Assembly (NCBI RefSeq): GCF_900103415.1
Contig: NZ_FMXB01000021.1
Coordinates: 1-36,631 of the forward strand
DNA length: 36,631 bases
DNA from: Methanobrevibacter millerae
GTDB lineage: Archaea; Methanobacteriota; Methanobacteria; Methanobacteriales; Methanobacteriaceae
Reading direction: 5' to 3'
The position numbers and the translations under genes were made by a program. Shown piece after piece: positions 8,401 through 17,600 of this stretch. The notes below the pieces were generated by a model that made no database searches, was not told where the DNA came from, and was given only the letters and a program-made list of their open reading frames with translations. Position 1 is the stretch's first letter, and every line of letters starts with the position of its first letter.

Positions 8401-11358
8401 ACTTCCTGTTGGAATTGGACCGTCTTCACTGCCCACAACAATTACATCAAATCTCTTATCAGTTCTGAATTGTTTAATGATAACTGGATCCACAATTAAA
8501 GTGACAGGTAATTTAAAAATACTTACCGTATCATTTGCACTACCTTTTTCAAAGTACATATCACCATTAAATGTTACAGTTAAATTGTAGGTTCCATTGC
8601 GTAAATCATTAAATGTTTCCTTTGCAACACCATTATTTAAATTTAAATCTCTTGAAATTGTGTTTGGACCTTCAAATTTAACATTGATTCTTCCTGTAGG
8701 GTTACCGTATTCATTTGTAAGATTAAATGTGAAAACAGTTCCTTCCTGAGTAATATTGAAAGTAACATTATGTTTAGTTAAATCTAATGTATCAATTAAA
8801 GAAGAAGGATTATGATTTTTATCACCAGTATAAGTAATATTTACACCATATATTCCGCTTGGTAATGTTTTGAGAGCTGGAATATTATACATTACACTAG
8901 TTCCACCAAATGAATTAACATAACCTGCGATATCAGCCTTAAAACCTCCGGTTGGTTGTACTTTATCATCCGTAATTCTAATTGTAACATAAGCATTGGA
9001 ATTAATAGTGTAAGTTATTGTAACTTCACCTTTTTCTATTTCAAACTTATTGTTTGATTTTACTTTATCAGACATAGGCACATAATTAGGATCACCAGAA
9101 TAATAACAATAAATATCATAAATTCCAGCATCCATATTGCTTCCAACATCTAATATTGCAACACCGTTTTCAAAAGTAACATCGAATTTTGTATTATTAA
9201 TGAATATTGCTCCTTTACCATTAACAAGGCCATTATCCCCTAATGCATATACAATAATCTTACCATCATCACCAACAGTAGTATTTTCAACATATATTGC
9301 ATCAATAGAAGTAATATTACCTAAAGCAAGAGTATACTCTACAGTATAATCATCAACTGTTGCAGTGATTTTACTTTCACTAGTAATATCGGAAGTGTAT
9401 GTAACGGTAGCTACACCATCAATTAATGCAGGTTCGGTTTCATTAACGTCTCCGGTTAATGTAATTTCTCTTAAAGGCAAAGCATTAATATCAGGAATGT
9501 CTCCCATATCAGAATCTTTCATGAATCCTGCTTTTACAGTAGTGCCTTCATTATATACACTTAACATTAAATATTTGTTAGGTATAGAAAGTTCATCGTT
9601 TAATCTTACTAATTTATCCGGTTCATTGGTTGCATACCAGTTGTATTCTTCAACAACATTTTTGTAATTATCTCTTAATCTGATTTGGGTAGTATCGTCA
9701 TAGAATACATTATATGAGATTGTTCCTTTACCGTCACCTTCATAGTAAATTGTAGGCCAATCATTGTCTGCATAATTATCATCGAATATACAGCCGATAA
9801 TATTTGCAACACGTGTTTGAATGGCTCCAACACCATTAGTTGCAGTGTTATTGATGAAAGTACAGTTTACAATATTATTGTTGGAATTAGAACCCACTGA
9901 GTAAATAGCGCCAGCTCTAGCTTCCCTACCTTCAAAATCATTATTAATAGCTTTATTACCTTTAAATACAGTATTAGTAACATTTAAATTTACATAATCT
10001 CTACAATAGATAGCTCCACCATATTGTTGGCTAGCTCTCCACCATCTTCCAGCATCTTTTGGAACATCAGTATTATTTTCAAATACTGAATCTTTAATTG
10101 TTAAAGTGGTTCTTTCATAAGCGTGAATTGCACCACCATTAGCTTCACTATTTTTTAAAGTGTTACCGACAAAAGTACAATTTTCAATAGTTAAACTACC
10201 GGTACGCAAATAGATTGCACCACCATGATCAGAAGTAGCAAGACCACCAGTAATAGTTAAATTGTTTAAAACTACATTAGCATTTTCATTATCTTTAATA
10301 TAGAATATTCTTACTAAATCAGTACCATTAATGGTGTAACCGTTACCATTGATAGTAAGATTTTTGTTAATTACGATACCATCTTTAAATAGGTTGACTT
10401 CATAAGGGTCTAAAACAATATTATAAGTTAAATTTACAACATCATTATCAGCAATCATATTATTTAAGTCAGAAAACATTCCTGGTGCGGGAATGAAAAT
10501 TGTATCTTCCCATGTTAATCCTGCAGTTGTATTACCATCAAGAACAACTTTTATATTATGGACCCCCAATTTTTTTTCAAATGTAACTGAAGCATTACCA
10601 TTTTCATCGACAGTACCATTAGCTACTGATTCAGTATCGGAATACACTGTGAAATTACCCGGTCCATCATTTGTCGTAATATTGACAGCTATAACATCCC
10701 CAATTGAAACTGTAGCTTCTACTTTTCTAGGTGGATAAAGAACTATTGTTACATTTTGAGAAAATGTTCTATTAGCATTATAAATAACAAGTTCATAAGT
10801 TCCTTCTTTTAAATCAGAATCTACCGGATAATCTGCATAACTATTAAGATATCTTAACTGAACGCCCTGATAATCCCCATCAGGATTTCTCCAAGGATTT
10901 CTACTATGATCCCAAGAACTTCCAGCAAAATCGTAATCAGAGTTTGTTTCATCCAAGGTTATTAAATTATTATTTTCATCAAAAGCCTGGAAATAAACTG
11001 TATTATATCTAAATCCATAATCTTCATAAGATCTGCCTTCAGGAGTTTCTTTAAAAGTAATTACGCCATCAACAGCATCCTTAAATTCAATTCTAGTTAA
11101 TTGACCATCACCAATTATTTCTTCATCCCCACTAACCCCCAATAGTTGAGAGCTATCTGAGTCATTCGTATCTATGTTATCATCACAAACATAGTCAAAT
11201 TCATCATTTCCCTCATCCAAGTCAATAGGACTTGATAAAGAAATGTCTGAATTTGAATCAATTTCTGCGTCAATATCAGCAGCACTGACAGCGCCAATAC
11301 TTAAAACCAATATTAACAGTATAGAAATAAATAAAAACTTAGACTTCATATTTACCAT
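2404..11358 (-). CDS. ALP1: giant secreted adhesin-like protein with beta-helix, two PQQ-like beta-propellers and Ig-like repeats
   Basis: A 2984-residue extracellular protein, probably wall-associated and involved in binding; the ligand is unknown. Domains in order: signal peptide, residues 1-27 (cleavage near AVSA-A); an unrecognised beta-rich N domain, about 70-290; right-handed parallel beta-helix, about 294-575, with turns such as GGAIY and IENCTF; four or five Ig-like modules, about 600-1130; PQQ/BamB-like propeller 1, about 1136-1480, opening TSQWTNLGND; a short Ig-like linker; propeller 2, about 1773-2134, opening TSQWPNVGND; an array of about eight Ig-like repeats of the Big_3 type with NENATG and Y-x-GDD motifs; a C-terminal triplet, 2736-2984, shared with ALP2-ALP5. 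There is no C-terminal membrane helix, LPxTG or archaeal sorting tail. The start is uncertain: ATG at 11358 lacks a ribosome site, and the fourth codon, ATG at 11349 (MKSKFLF), is equally likely. GC is much higher in the last third than in neighbouring genes. No residues pointing to an enzyme are visible. Confidence 0.93.
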   Translation of the reverse strand: MVNMKSKFLFISILLILVLSIGAVSAADIDAEIDSNSDISLSSPIDLDEGNDEFDYVCDDNIDTNDSDSSQLLGVSGDEEIIGDGQLTRIEFKDAVDGVITFKETPEGRSYEDYGFRYNTVYFQAFDENNNLITLDETNSDYDFAGSSWDHSRNPWRNPDGDYQGVQLRYLNSYADYPVDSDLKEGTYELVIYNANRTFSQNVTIVLYPPRKVEATVSIGDVIAVNITTNDGPGNFTVYSDTESVANGTVDENGNASVTFEKKLGVHNIKVVLDGNTTAGLTWEDTIFIPAPGMFSDLNNMIADNDVVNLTYNIVLDPYEVNLFKDGIVINKNLTINGNGYTINGTDLVRIFYIKDNENANVVLNNLTITGGLATSDHGGAIYLRTGSLTIENCTFVGNTLKNSEANGGAIHAYERTTLTIKDSVFENNTDVPKDAGRWWRASQQYGGAIYCRDYVNLNVTNTVFKGNKAINNDFEGREARAGAIYSVGSNSNNNIVNCTFINNTATNGVGAIQTRVANIIGCIFDDNYADNDWPTIYYEGDGKGTISYNVFYDDTTQIRLRDNYKNVVEEYNWYATNEPDKLVRLNDELSIPNKYLMLSVYNEGTTVKAGFMKDSDMGDIPDINALPLREITLTGDVNETEPALIDGVATVTYTSDITSESKITATVDDYTVEYTLALGNITSIDAIYVENTTVGDDGKIIVYALGDNGLVNGKGAIFINNTKFDVTFENGVAILDVGSNMDAGIYDIYCYYSGDPNYVPMSDKVKSNNKFEIEKGEVTITYTINSNAYVTIRITDDKVQPTGGFKADIAGYVNSFGGTSVMYNIPALKTLPSGIYGVNITYTGDKNHNPSSLIDTLDLTKHNVTFNITQEGTVFTFNLTNEYGNPTGRINVKFEGPNTISRDLNLNNGVAKETFNDLRNGTYNLTVTFNGDMYFEKGSANDTVSIFKLPVTLIVDPVIIKQFRTDKRFDVIVVGSEDGPIPTGSITCPFSYDWPSSADLDSEGKATLTWEGWLDPYDSLMNETRIIKYSGDSVYEGAEIEILLQSTPNLQVQTRITENNILFSFNTEPNGPGIIHIVENGEELGNVSFRSYYYPEFELRNVSEGEHIYEFIWEYANNGNNYTFTEKVTLITPGTSQWTNLGNDYKNTGSTNATRSDNVFIIWNSTVSNDLRASPVIDSRGNVYFWAGAVYGFSEDGVQIFRIGEGAPGIAIFMDQYLINPQTGNALRVYDVTTGKQVAGNMWHLSSNYAPVVYTDDKVYIASQWEYGGYLGWTEYAEQYDGTMWADCYNMFIDSPLISSPTFDDNGYVYAVTEQGLKVAKLADRSIIFSSPDIATSGRVVVDDSNIAYAFAKDNTIVAFTIEGPLWNVTITNSSGDVLAVDSENGALYTVNTDGIVYKIDTETQEVSEVYNINATAISIIIDGDGKVYINDKEGNLYAFDNEGNLLWNISLGSKGSGSLAMAQDGTIYAVVDKTLFAIGYRDPISIEVTVPEGNFSVLDNVTITATLNETVEGNIIFTVGDLIQVVPVNGTAAEWTTTLPGGEQVIVATFEGNDAFMPAEGNVTADISKLPVEFVDVPEELIFNSGDMGQFIFNLAYNNTNITTTGNPFKCYCDGEELGLWRNYFAAYDTDGFYVFGLMRIAPGTHDIILTFTGDNTYDEVNATFKAIIVPNVATNVNIGEDKIVIDVMITADEVEDYYEFDDYTPIDDATGKYAVIINNETIAEGTIENGTGSVTFDKLVPGSYDVIVAYDGNDKYLGNNGTASIYIPRTSQWPNVGNDPQNSGIANATRGDGVSIIWGAALNGDLRSSVVIDSFGNIYLTDGSKVYSFNNDGTLRWTGGVGTAGLAIYNDELIFDSQSGNAMIILDATTGKSIGGNFWYASSSYAPVFMDGKVYVVTQYGYNNGGGWNGNHWIDIFTNEPDYQGLPVSDGTFIVEVNGVGYGSPGVVATPSFDKNGYVYANTVQGFKIVEIATDTAVFSDTSIKPVGRAVIDSNNIAYVLDPALNGIYAINIEGIVWNVTVTDGIGTTLAVDNENGLLYAVNANGTLYKYDTANNGAESEVYALNASGVSIILDADSNVYVSTAAGDVVAISADGELLWTINLGSKVSGQLAMDYNGIIYAVADKKLYALGCDANMSVAAENLTVFDDEIITVTIAEDAIGNVTIYFNGEINEVPIDNGVATWNVSKLAAGNYTVSVAYPGSGSYGPAYAETVFEIIKADAEIDYEVIADIEESTLTLTLPADATGIVLAKVNGKGYYAEVEDGTAVIYIPELAPGNYTAEVTYLGDDNYNAASFEVPINVSEPLDPELKLNVNGTEITVTINENATGAILVRVGDFVFINITEDAPIIIDVSDFAPGTYDVVVRYTGDDTFANATANSTVTVPEVVPENPELAVSVENTTITVTINENATGMLIVSVGEFSFIYDAEDAPIIVDASDLAPDTYEVIVTYMGDDVFDSANATAKVTVPEYVPLDPELKVTAENATVTISLNENATGYVLVTLNDDDDMFFEFDGEDIVIDIFFPGNYTVDVSYLGDEIFAPANDTVTLEVPEIEPEDANLTATAQNTTITVTVNENATGIVLVDVDGTGYYAPIEDGQATIEVIGLDEGEYQAEVTYTGDDIFAPSNTTVAITVPSSGKNDTPVDPKADINISENGIEVTLPEDATGYVLADVDGHTAWAPVENGTASFELPELAPGNHTVSVIYTGDKKYDSANATATITVEAPEETIFSEDLVKVEKAPDRFEANFTDAEGKPLANANVTFELNGNVYTRVTDANGKAGMNINLEAGNYTIVITNPVTGEVKNNTITVLSRFVDANDLVKYFRNESQYVITVLGDDGKVAAAGTVVTFNINGVFYNRTVNESGQVKLSINLNPGDYIITAEYKGCRVSNNITVLPVLTGNDLTKKYGVAGAYEATLVDGQGKPYANQEIEFNINGVFYKRTTDSNGVAKLNINLMPGKYIITATYGAAAISNNVTVTA
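2407..3153 (-). repeat. C-terminal triplet of about 83-residue modules in ALP1
   Basis: Three tandem modules beginning EDLVKV, NDLVKYF and NDLTKKYG. Each has a core like F-N-I-N-G-V-F-Y-x-R and ends in a G-x-Y-I-I-T strand. They correspond one-to-one, in the same order, with the last three modules of ALP2, ALP3 and ALP4. The middle one holds the only cysteine (residue 2891, codon at 2686-2688), matching GCQASN in the paralogues. Conservation of order and of this end position suggests a terminal function such as wall attachment or secretion; this is inference. Confidence 0.8.
3157..4940 (-). repeat. Array of about eight Ig-like (Big_3-type) repeats in ALP1
   Basis: Residues of about 2140-2735 form tandem modules of 75-90 residues. 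Each contains a motif like T-V-N-E-N-A-T-G followed by V-x-V, a short acidic loop (for example EDGTAVIY), a P-G-N-Y-T turn and Y-x-GDD-x-F/Y-x-x-A before the final strand and a VPE linker. This is the pattern of Big_3-family bacterial Ig-like domains common in ALPs. The array probably acts as a stalk between the second propeller and the C-terminal triplet. Confidence 0.8.
4945..7953 (-). repeat. Duplicated PQQ-like beta-propeller pair inside ALP1
   Basis: Two copies, about 6915-7953 and 4945-6042, share matching landmarks in the same order: TSQW-x-N-x-GND, then VIDS-x-GN, Y-A-x-T-x-QG, LAVD-x-ENG and W-N/T-I-x-LGSK before a closing K-x-L-x-A strand. Each copy is about 350 residues, enough for a six- to eight-bladed propeller. 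An Ig-like linker separates them. The copies have diverged, so the duplication is old. Propellers of this class bind ligands or proteins; I see no PQQ-dependent dehydrogenase active-site context. Confidence 0.75.
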
Positions 11359-11687
11359 CTATATACTTTTTTCATGTAATTTCAATTAGAATTATTATTC
11401 AAGTAAAACTTAAATTAAAGAAAATTTAATTGATTACACGAATAGATATATGTCAATATTAATATATAAAACTATTCAATTGAACTTAATAATTGATAAA
11501 ATAATTTACAATAATATCAATTCACTCATAACCCCATTATTCATTCAAATATGGAATTAATTACAAACAAAAATATAATAATATAGTTTTTTCAAATTAA
11601 AATGAATTTTAGTAAAAAATATTAATTAATAAGTCAATAAAATTTTAATAATATAAAATTAATTTTTAATCAAATAAGGTGTGCAAA
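11359..11687. promoter_or_regulatory. Divergent promoter region between ALP1 and ALP2
   Basis: This 329-base spacer drives both directions. GC is extremely low (7 of 60 bases in 11461-11520). For ALP1 the best TATA-like box on the minus strand is TTTTATATATT (plus-strand 11461-11471), which would give a leader of about 80 bases; the palindrome TTCAATTGAA at 11475-11484 lies just upstream of it. For ALP2, boxes around 11614-11628 and 11643-11660 are possible, but the AT-richness makes any choice uncertain. The spacer does not share the 48-base element found upstream of ALP3 and ALP4. Confidence 0.5.
11677..11681 (+). promoter_or_regulatory. Ribosome-binding site of ALP2 (AGGTG)
   Basis: AGGTG matches the archaeal anti-Shine-Dalgarno and lies six bases before the ATG at 11688. 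An in-frame GTG at 11679 overlaps this site and would add three residues (MCK); it is more likely part of the ribosome site than the start codon. Confidence 0.7.
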
Positions 11688-14600
11688 ATGAGAAAAATAA
11701 TTCTAATTTCAATAATATTATGTACATTGCTATCCATAAGTTGCGTAAATGCAATTGAAGATATTAATGCTACATCAGATAATAATAGCCCAGATGAAGA
11801 ATGTATTTTAACAACCCCTATAGATGAAAATGAAAGCGAAGTGCTAGGATATGGGACTTATAACGGTCTTAATAATGAACCTGCATGGACAATAAACAAT
11901 TATGAAATAAAAATTAATAAAATCAATTCGGCAGATAATGTTGAAATTTTTCTTAATTTTTCGGGAATTACACATGTGACTGAATTTACTTTAGACGATT
12001 TTCCAGCATATATTGTGGAAAACGAAGAAACAATTGGAAAAGTACCTCTTTCAACAGTATCAAATAAAAATTATCCAACAACCATTGGCGCACCTTACTC
12101 ATTTAATGCGACATTTAATTATGCTTTAAAAAATTATGATACTGAATTAAAGGTAAAATTATGTAGTTTAGATTCAAATACTCTTATTTTCCATGAAAAC
12201 GAATTTATTTCACTTAGCAAATTAACTGATAATTCTATTGTGATTATAAATGAAAATGGCGAAATCATAACTTCCAATTCAAGTTGGACAAATTCAATTG
12301 ATTCACTGGAAAATGCAATAAAACTTGCTAATAATAACAGTACAATATACTTAAATGATTTGACACTATATTCGGATAAAATAAAGAATACAATTGAAAT
12401 AACAAAAAATATCACCATAATAGGAAAAAACGCAAGAATTAACGGGTTAGACAATGATTATCTTATTAATATAACATCAAATGTCAACTTTAAAAACATA
12501 ATTTTTGAAAACACATATGACTATATAATAAATGTTGAAAATGAATGTATTTTAGATAATTGTACTTTCACAGACACTTATGGAAAAGCAATTAACAATA
12601 ACGGCAAATTGAAAATAATAAATTCAAAATTCAGTGAAATTAAAAAATTTCAAACATTATCAAAATGGAAAACACTTGATAACAATGTAACTTCTTTAAT
12701 TTATAATCAAAATGAATTAGAAATCATTAATACGACTTTTAATGATATTATTTTACCTAAAAAAATAAAAATCATTAAAGATAAAATTGCCACACAAATT
12801 AGTAGCCCATCAGTAATATATAATGCCAATAATGCTTCAATAAACATCACAAACTCCATATTTGATAAAATTGACGCTAAATTAATGATTAATGACGGAA
12901 AAATATTTATAAATGATTGTAATTTCACAGAAATAAATGTGCAAACCCCAAATCTCGAGATAATACCTGATAAAGAGACCATTTTACAAACTTCAAGAGT
13001 CTATTCATATAAATTAAGATGGGACGATGAAGTGACAACAGGCCCGATTTATTCAAGCAACTTAATAAGCATTAATAATTCTAATTTTACAAATATTTCC
13101 CTGAAAGCTAACCGTTTTAGATCTTATACTGAAGGCTATGCTAAATTCGATTATTTTGTTAACAATAAAGATTATACAATTTATCTTAGGAAAGTCAAAA
13201 CAAACAATGAGTTTGAAGGCGGAATAATCTACAATACTGGAAAATTAGTGTTAACACAAACCAATATTGAAAATGCGGTAGCAACATCGGCCGGAGCGAT
13301 ATATAATACAGGAAATGCGACTATTGACGGATTAAATACTAATAATATACAGGCATTTTGGGGAACCGGCGGAGCAATAATAACAAAAGGAGAAATGAAT
13401 ATTAAAAATTCATATTTTAACAATAGTATTTTAGATATTACCCATACACAACTCGCCGGAGGTACAATTTATAATAATGGTGAATTAATAATAGAAAACA
13501 CCATTATAAATAAAACTCATGCATCAAACATGAGAGGCGGAGCAATATTCAATGAAGGAGAATTAAATATTAGTCATTCTGCTATAATCGGAAGTAGTGC
13601 ATATGATAAAGGGGGAGCAATATTCAATGACGGAACATTGAATGTTAATTCAACACTTTTTGAAGAATGTTCCGGTTCATATGGAGTTATCGACAATAAA
13701 GAAAATAGAAATGCTACGATATATAATTCATCTTTTATAAATTGTAAAATTGGATTAGATCAAAGTTATCCTGCAAGATATGTGGGAATAATTCTAAACG
13801 AAGGAAATATGCTATTTGAAAGAAATATTATTGACTTTAAAAATTATAAAGCAGATAGCGGTTCAGGAACATGGGGTATCCACAATAATGGAAAAATAAA
13901 AATATACCACAATCTATTCATAAACACTAACACGACAACAATAGTTGATAGATGGGGAGATGAATCAAAAAACATTGTCATATTCATAATTAATGAAGGT
14001 GGAGAAACAGATGTTGCTTATAACTACTTTGACACGAATGAGGACCCATATAATCATTTCTCAACAGCCCCTGTTGGCCATTATTTTGTTTTTGATGTAG
14101 AACAGGAATACTACCCACTTCAAATCGGAGAAAAAATAAATATCACAACAACATTGAAACTGGACAATGGAAAATACTATGAAAACTACGAATTACTCCC
14201 AAACATGACCGTCGAATTCACAATAACTGGAAACAATGAAAAACAAATAATCTATGCCCCATTGGTAAATGGAAAAGCAAGCATAGAATTCAATAAAACA
14301 GAAGCCAAAGGATCATACGATGTAACAGCAAGAATAGGATACTGCATCAAAGAAGTTGAAATAGACATCGGCAAAAACTACTCACAAATGGACGTGAAAG
14401 CAGAAGAAATCACATATCCAGAAAATGCAACATTCTACATGACCGTTACAGGAAACTTAACGCATCAACCAACAGGAAAAATCTCAGTAATAGTGGATGG
14501 AACAAAATACACAACAAATATTAAAAATACAAAAGCTCAACTAACAATTCCTGGATTAATTCCAAATACATATGACTTAATAATCCGTTACGAAGGGGAT

Positions 14601-17600
14601 GAAGACTATTTCAAGTCATTTTACCACCATAACTACACTGTCCACAAACAGCCAACAAGCATGAACATATCAATAGATGAAATTAACTATGGCGAAATAG
14701 GAATAGTGAAAGTTACATTATCACCGGAAAAAGTCTCAACACAAGCATATCTTTATATCATTGATGAAAACAACCAAACAACAAGAAAAACAGTCTATGT
14801 AAGAAACGGGACAGAACTGAAACTTAAAAACTTCGCAGCCGGAGAATACAACATAACAATAGAGACCTGGGAAAACAGATACTATGAATCAGCTAATGCT
14901 ACAGCAGTATTTAAAGTAAACAAATACCTGACAAATCTCACAATTAATGCAACTGACATTAATGCCGGCGAAATACAAAAATTAATAATTACCTTGCTGC
15001 CGAAAGGAGAGGTAGCTGGAGAAGCTAACCTCACGATAAACAATTACACGCAAATAATTTTCCTTAAAAACGGAGAAAATACAATAACAATAAAAAATCT
15101 CAGTGGAGGAATATACAACGTGACAGTGACATTTCCTGGAGATAAAAAATATGCAGCATTCACTGCAACAACAACATTCACTGTAATAAAACTTCAAAGT
15201 AACATTACTGCAAAAATAGAAAACAACATACTATACATTAATGCAACCCCAAACACAACCGGACTGGTGTTAATATACATTAATGATGACATTTATGAAG
15301 TTAATTTGACAAACAGCCAAATAATATTGCCAATTAACTTCACAAAAGCGGAAAACAATATATTCATTTATTATCAAGGAGATGGATACTACAATTACTC
15401 AATGACAAATTTAACATACGAATGTGAAGAATTATTGAATTTAACTGGATATGATTCATTATTCTACAATACAGAGAATGCAACAATATATATTACATTA
15501 ACGGATGAGGAAGGATATGGAATAGCAAACAAAACAATCACAATAGCGGTTAATAATGAAACATACACCAGAATAACCGGAAATGATGGAAGTGTAGAAT
15601 TAGAACTAGACTTACCGGTGGGAAGCTATGAAATAACCGCACAATACAGAAACAAAACAACAAAAAATAACATTAAAGTTATAGAAGATGCATTTATCCT
15701 AGGAAACGATACAAAAGCCTATGAAAATGTTGATTTCACATATACATTAATATTGGTCGACCACAATGAAACACCAATCATTAACGCTGAAATCACATTC
15801 AACTTTGAAAACAGGACATTCACCAATAAAACAGACAACAGCGGAAAAATAACACTGAACTTTAACCTGAAAGAAGGAAACTACACCATAACAAGCTCAT
15901 ACAAAACAGTCAACCACACAAACCAGATAATAATCGTTGACGACTCACATCTAATGGGAAATGACGTTAAAGCCTATTCAGGAACCAATTTTACATATAA
16001 AACAAAATTAACTGACCACAACAACAATCCAATAGAAAACGCCGAAATAACTTACACTATTGGAAATGAAACATTTACTAATACGACAAACGATAAAGGA
16101 GAATCAACACTAACATTTAACTTAGAAACTGGAAACTACACTATAATAGCTAAATATAAAAATAGAACTATTGAAAATACCTTTGAAATAATCGAAGACT
16201 ATATTTTAAGAGGAAATGATGTTAAAGCGTTTTCAGAAACTAACTTTACTTACAGAGTTAACTTAACAGACCACAACGGGAAAACAATCCAAAACGCAGA
16301 AATCACATTCAATATCAATGGAGAAAACTACACGAATACGACCAATAATAACGGCCAAGCTGTGTTAAACCTCAATTTAAAAGGTGGAAACTATATAATA
16401 ACCGTTAATTACAGAAACACATCAACCACAAATAACATTGAGATTGTTGAAGACTTCTTATTAATTGGTAATGATGTTAAAGCTTATGCGGAATATAATT
16501 TCACATACAGAGTTAATTTAACCGACCATAACGGAAATTTCGTGAAAGGTGCAGAAATCATATTTTCAATTGAAAATAAAACATTTACAAATAAAACAAA
16601 TGCTAATGGTCAAGCAATATTAACTTTAAGCCTCAAGGAAGGAAATTACACAATAACTGCGGCTTATAAAAATACAACGACCACAAACAATCTGGAAATC
16701 ATTGAAGACCACCAGATAACTGGTCAAAACATCAAAGCATACGAAAACACAGATTTCACATACACCATAACACTTACAAGAACGGATGGTACACCGCTAA
16801 TAAACAAAACAATAACCTTCATAATAAACAACAGAAGATACACTAACACAACGAATGAAGAAGGAAAAGCTTCAAGAACGCTTAATTTACCTGCAAACAA
16901 CTACACAATAACTGCAATATACAAAAACACCCAAATAACAAATAATCTAACGATAATAAGTGAAGATTATGTCCTTCAGGCAAATAATATACGAGCTTAC
17001 AGTCAAAGAGATTTCCAATACAAAGTAAACCTAACCGACCACAACGGAAATCCAGTTAAAAATGCTGAAATAACATTTAAAATGGATAACTTAACCTATT
17101 CAAACAAGACAAATGATAACGGTCAAGCAATATTAAACTTAAACCTTGAAAAAGGAAACTACACAATAAACGCCAGGTATAATGATGCGAAAATAACAAA
17201 TCACTTTGAAATCATTGAAACCTACACATTAAAAGGAATCAATGTGAAATCCTACGAAAACTTTGACTTCAGATACACTGTAAAATTAACAGACCACAAC
17301 AATAAAACAATATCCAACCAAGAAATAGTATTTACAATTGAAAATAAAACCTATACAAACAAAACTGATTCAAATGGTCAGGCCACATTAACATTGAACC
17401 TTAAAGAAGGAAACTATACAATTTCAGCCAAATATCAGGACATTACAACAACTAATCAGTTAAATATCATAAAATATGATTTGGAAAGAATAGAAAGTGA
17501 CGATTTAACAATGTATTACAAAGACGGATCCAAATTCACAGCAAGACTCATGAAAGATAACACGGCATTAATTAACAAAACAGTGCAATTCATAATTAAT

